A stretch of 16,146 bases of DNA from an uncultured Eubacteriales bacterium (GTDB lineage Bacteria; Bacillota; Clostridia; Oscillospirales; CAG-272): positions 1 to 16,146 of the forward strand of contig CAKSJC010000017.1 of assembly GCA_934462885.1 (NCBI GenBank), read 5' to 3'. The translations under genes and the position numbers were made by a program. The notes beneath the pieces are model-generated. The model was not told where the DNA came from and did not search any database. It saw nothing but the letters and a program-made list of their open reading frames with translations. This document shows positions 15,503 to 16,146 of the stretch, piece after piece; within the stretch, counting starts at the first letter, position 1, and each line of letters begins with the position of its first letter.

Positions 15503-15531
15503 ATCATAACATACGGCTTTTCTTTTGTCAA
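15503..15531 (-). promoter_or_regulatory. Promoter of the riboswitch-dapA-dapB unit
   Basis: On the minus strand TTGACA (15531-15526) and TATGAT (15508-15503) are separated by exactly 17 bp. Transcription should start near 15496, just before the leader hairpin and about 35 nt before the aptamer. Confidence 0.88.
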
Positions 15532-15561
15532 TCTTTTTTTATACATTTTTTAGTATATTTA

Positions 15562-15589
15562 TTTACTTTTTTGATGCAAATGATACAGT
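15562..15589 (+). promoter_or_regulatory. Candidate queA promoter (extended -10)
   Basis: TGaTACAGT (15581-15589) resembles an extended -10 box, with TTTACT (15562-15567) 16 bp upstream. It would leave a leader of about 70 nt carrying a perfect CGCGCA/TGCGCG hairpin (15618-15645) before the queA start. Match quality is moderate. Confidence 0.35.
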
Positions 15590-15665
15590 ATAACTTGAAA
15601 TAAAGAGTATCGTCTGCCGCGCAGCTTTTTCAAGCGTTTTGCGCGAAAAATACATCGGAGATTTT

Positions 15666-16146
15666 ATGATAAAAAACGAACTCCCGCCGACCGAGCTTCG
15701 ACTGTCGGATTTTAACTATGACCTTCCGGAGGACAGGATAGCTCAAACTCCGATCGAACCGAGAGACTCGTCGAGACTTATGATTCTTGACCGTGAAAGC
15801 GGTGATATCGAGCATAAGATATTTCATGATATAATAGATTACGTTAATCCGGAAGATGTTCTTGTAGTCAACGATACGAGAGTTATACCTGCAAGAATAA
15901 TCGGACACAGAAAATACAGATATGACGCGGAACGCGGTGAGAGAGTACTGACAGACTCGACGGCGCCGGTTGAGCTTCTTCTTCTTAAGCAGAGGGAAAA
16001 CGACGTGTGGGAGACTCTTGCAGGTCCCGGAAAAAGAGCAAAGCCGGGAGATATAATAGAGTTCGGAGACGGAGTGCTTGAGGCTCACGTCGAATCGGTG
16101 ATCGAAGGCGGGTGCCGCACTGTAAAGCTGATTGTAAAAAAAGACG
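15666..16146 (+). CDS. queA: S-adenosylmethionine:tRNA ribosyltransferase-isomerase QueA (5' part)
   Basis: Transfers and isomerises the ribosyl group of SAM onto 7-aminomethyl-deazaguanine in tRNA, giving epoxyqueuosine. The window holds the first 160 codons, and the gene continues past the right edge with no frame break. MIKNELPPTELRLSDFNYDL, then LPEDRIAQTPIEPRDSSRLM and VLVVNDTRVIPARIIGHR, are the standard QueA N-terminal motifs. ATG 15666 has GGAGA 4 nt upstream. It is divergent from the dapA unit. In many bacteria queA lies beside ruvB or tgt; here what follows lies outside the window. Confidence 0.95.
   Translation, partial: MIKNELPPTELRLSDFNYDLPEDRIAQTPIEPRDSSRLMILDRESGDIEHKIFHDIIDYVNPEDVLVVNDTRVIPARIIGHRKYRYDAERGERVLTDSTAPVELLLLKQRENDVWETLAGPGKRAKPGDIIEFGDGVLEAHVESVIEGGCRTVKLIVKKD

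Noticed and set aside
15415..15603. Plus-strand 62-codon ORF over the lysine riboswitch and dapA promoter
   Set aside because: The region is explained by a structured minus-strand leader RNA and promoter; the ORF has no ribosome binding site or domain.
15630..16088. Minus-strand 152-codon ORF opposite the 5' part of queA
   Set aside because: The plus strand encodes unmistakable QueA motifs with a good ribosome binding site; the antisense frame is incidental.

Overview
The window looks like chromosomal DNA of a moderate-GC, spore-lineage Firmicute, most likely a gut-type member of the Clostridia (Oscillospirales-like, uncultured; this is inference). The signs are strong GGAGG-type ribosome binding sites, one GTG and one TTG start, a ClpC with a UVR linker, a ThiI without a rhodanese domain, a SpoIID-like peptidoglycan protein and a transcription-terminating lysine riboswitch. 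Genes are densely packed. I see no tRNA, rRNA, CRISPR array, prophage or insertion sequence.

Layout. Positions 1-1310: a Gfo/Idh/MocA oxidoreductase with its own sigma-A-type promoter, an operator-like palindrome and an intrinsic terminator. Positions 1340-2617: cinA, whose C-terminal half is an NMN deamidase domain. A 20-bp bidirectional terminator (2792-2836) separates it from a convergent minus-strand run: thiI (tRNA 4-thiouridine synthesis), pncB (nicotinate phosphoribosyltransferase) and a PflX-type radical SAM protein. The last two are only 11 nt apart. Upstream of thiI is a gene-free 590-bp stretch holding a mosaic of hairpins and a 25-bp direct repeat (6727-6977). Next is a minus-strand class I glutamine amidotransferase-like hydrolase (7164-7841).

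Positions 8008-10562 are a three-gene plus-strand operon. It encodes a beta-sandwich-like hypothetical protein, a SpoIID-like protein with three peptidoglycan-binding modules and a small protein with two such modules. None has a visible signal peptide. A terminator follows, then clpC (TTG start at 10726) without the usual ctsR-mcsA-mcsB partners in view.

Positions 13340-15531 read leftwards as a lysine/diaminopimelate unit: a strong promoter (TTGACA-17-TATGAT), a complete L-box lysine riboswitch (P1-P5 and the L2-L3 kissing pairing visible), its terminator with a competing antiterminator, then dapA and dapB. DapA and DapB make the precursor of lysine, of peptidoglycan meso-diaminopimelate and of spore dipicolinate. 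queA (queuosine synthesis) starts divergently at 15666 and runs off the right edge.

The most unusual items are the non-secreted SpoIID-like/peptidoglycan-binding operon, the palindromic mosaic at 6727-6977 and the detailed switch architecture in front of dapA. No clearly novel defence or mobile system is visible.
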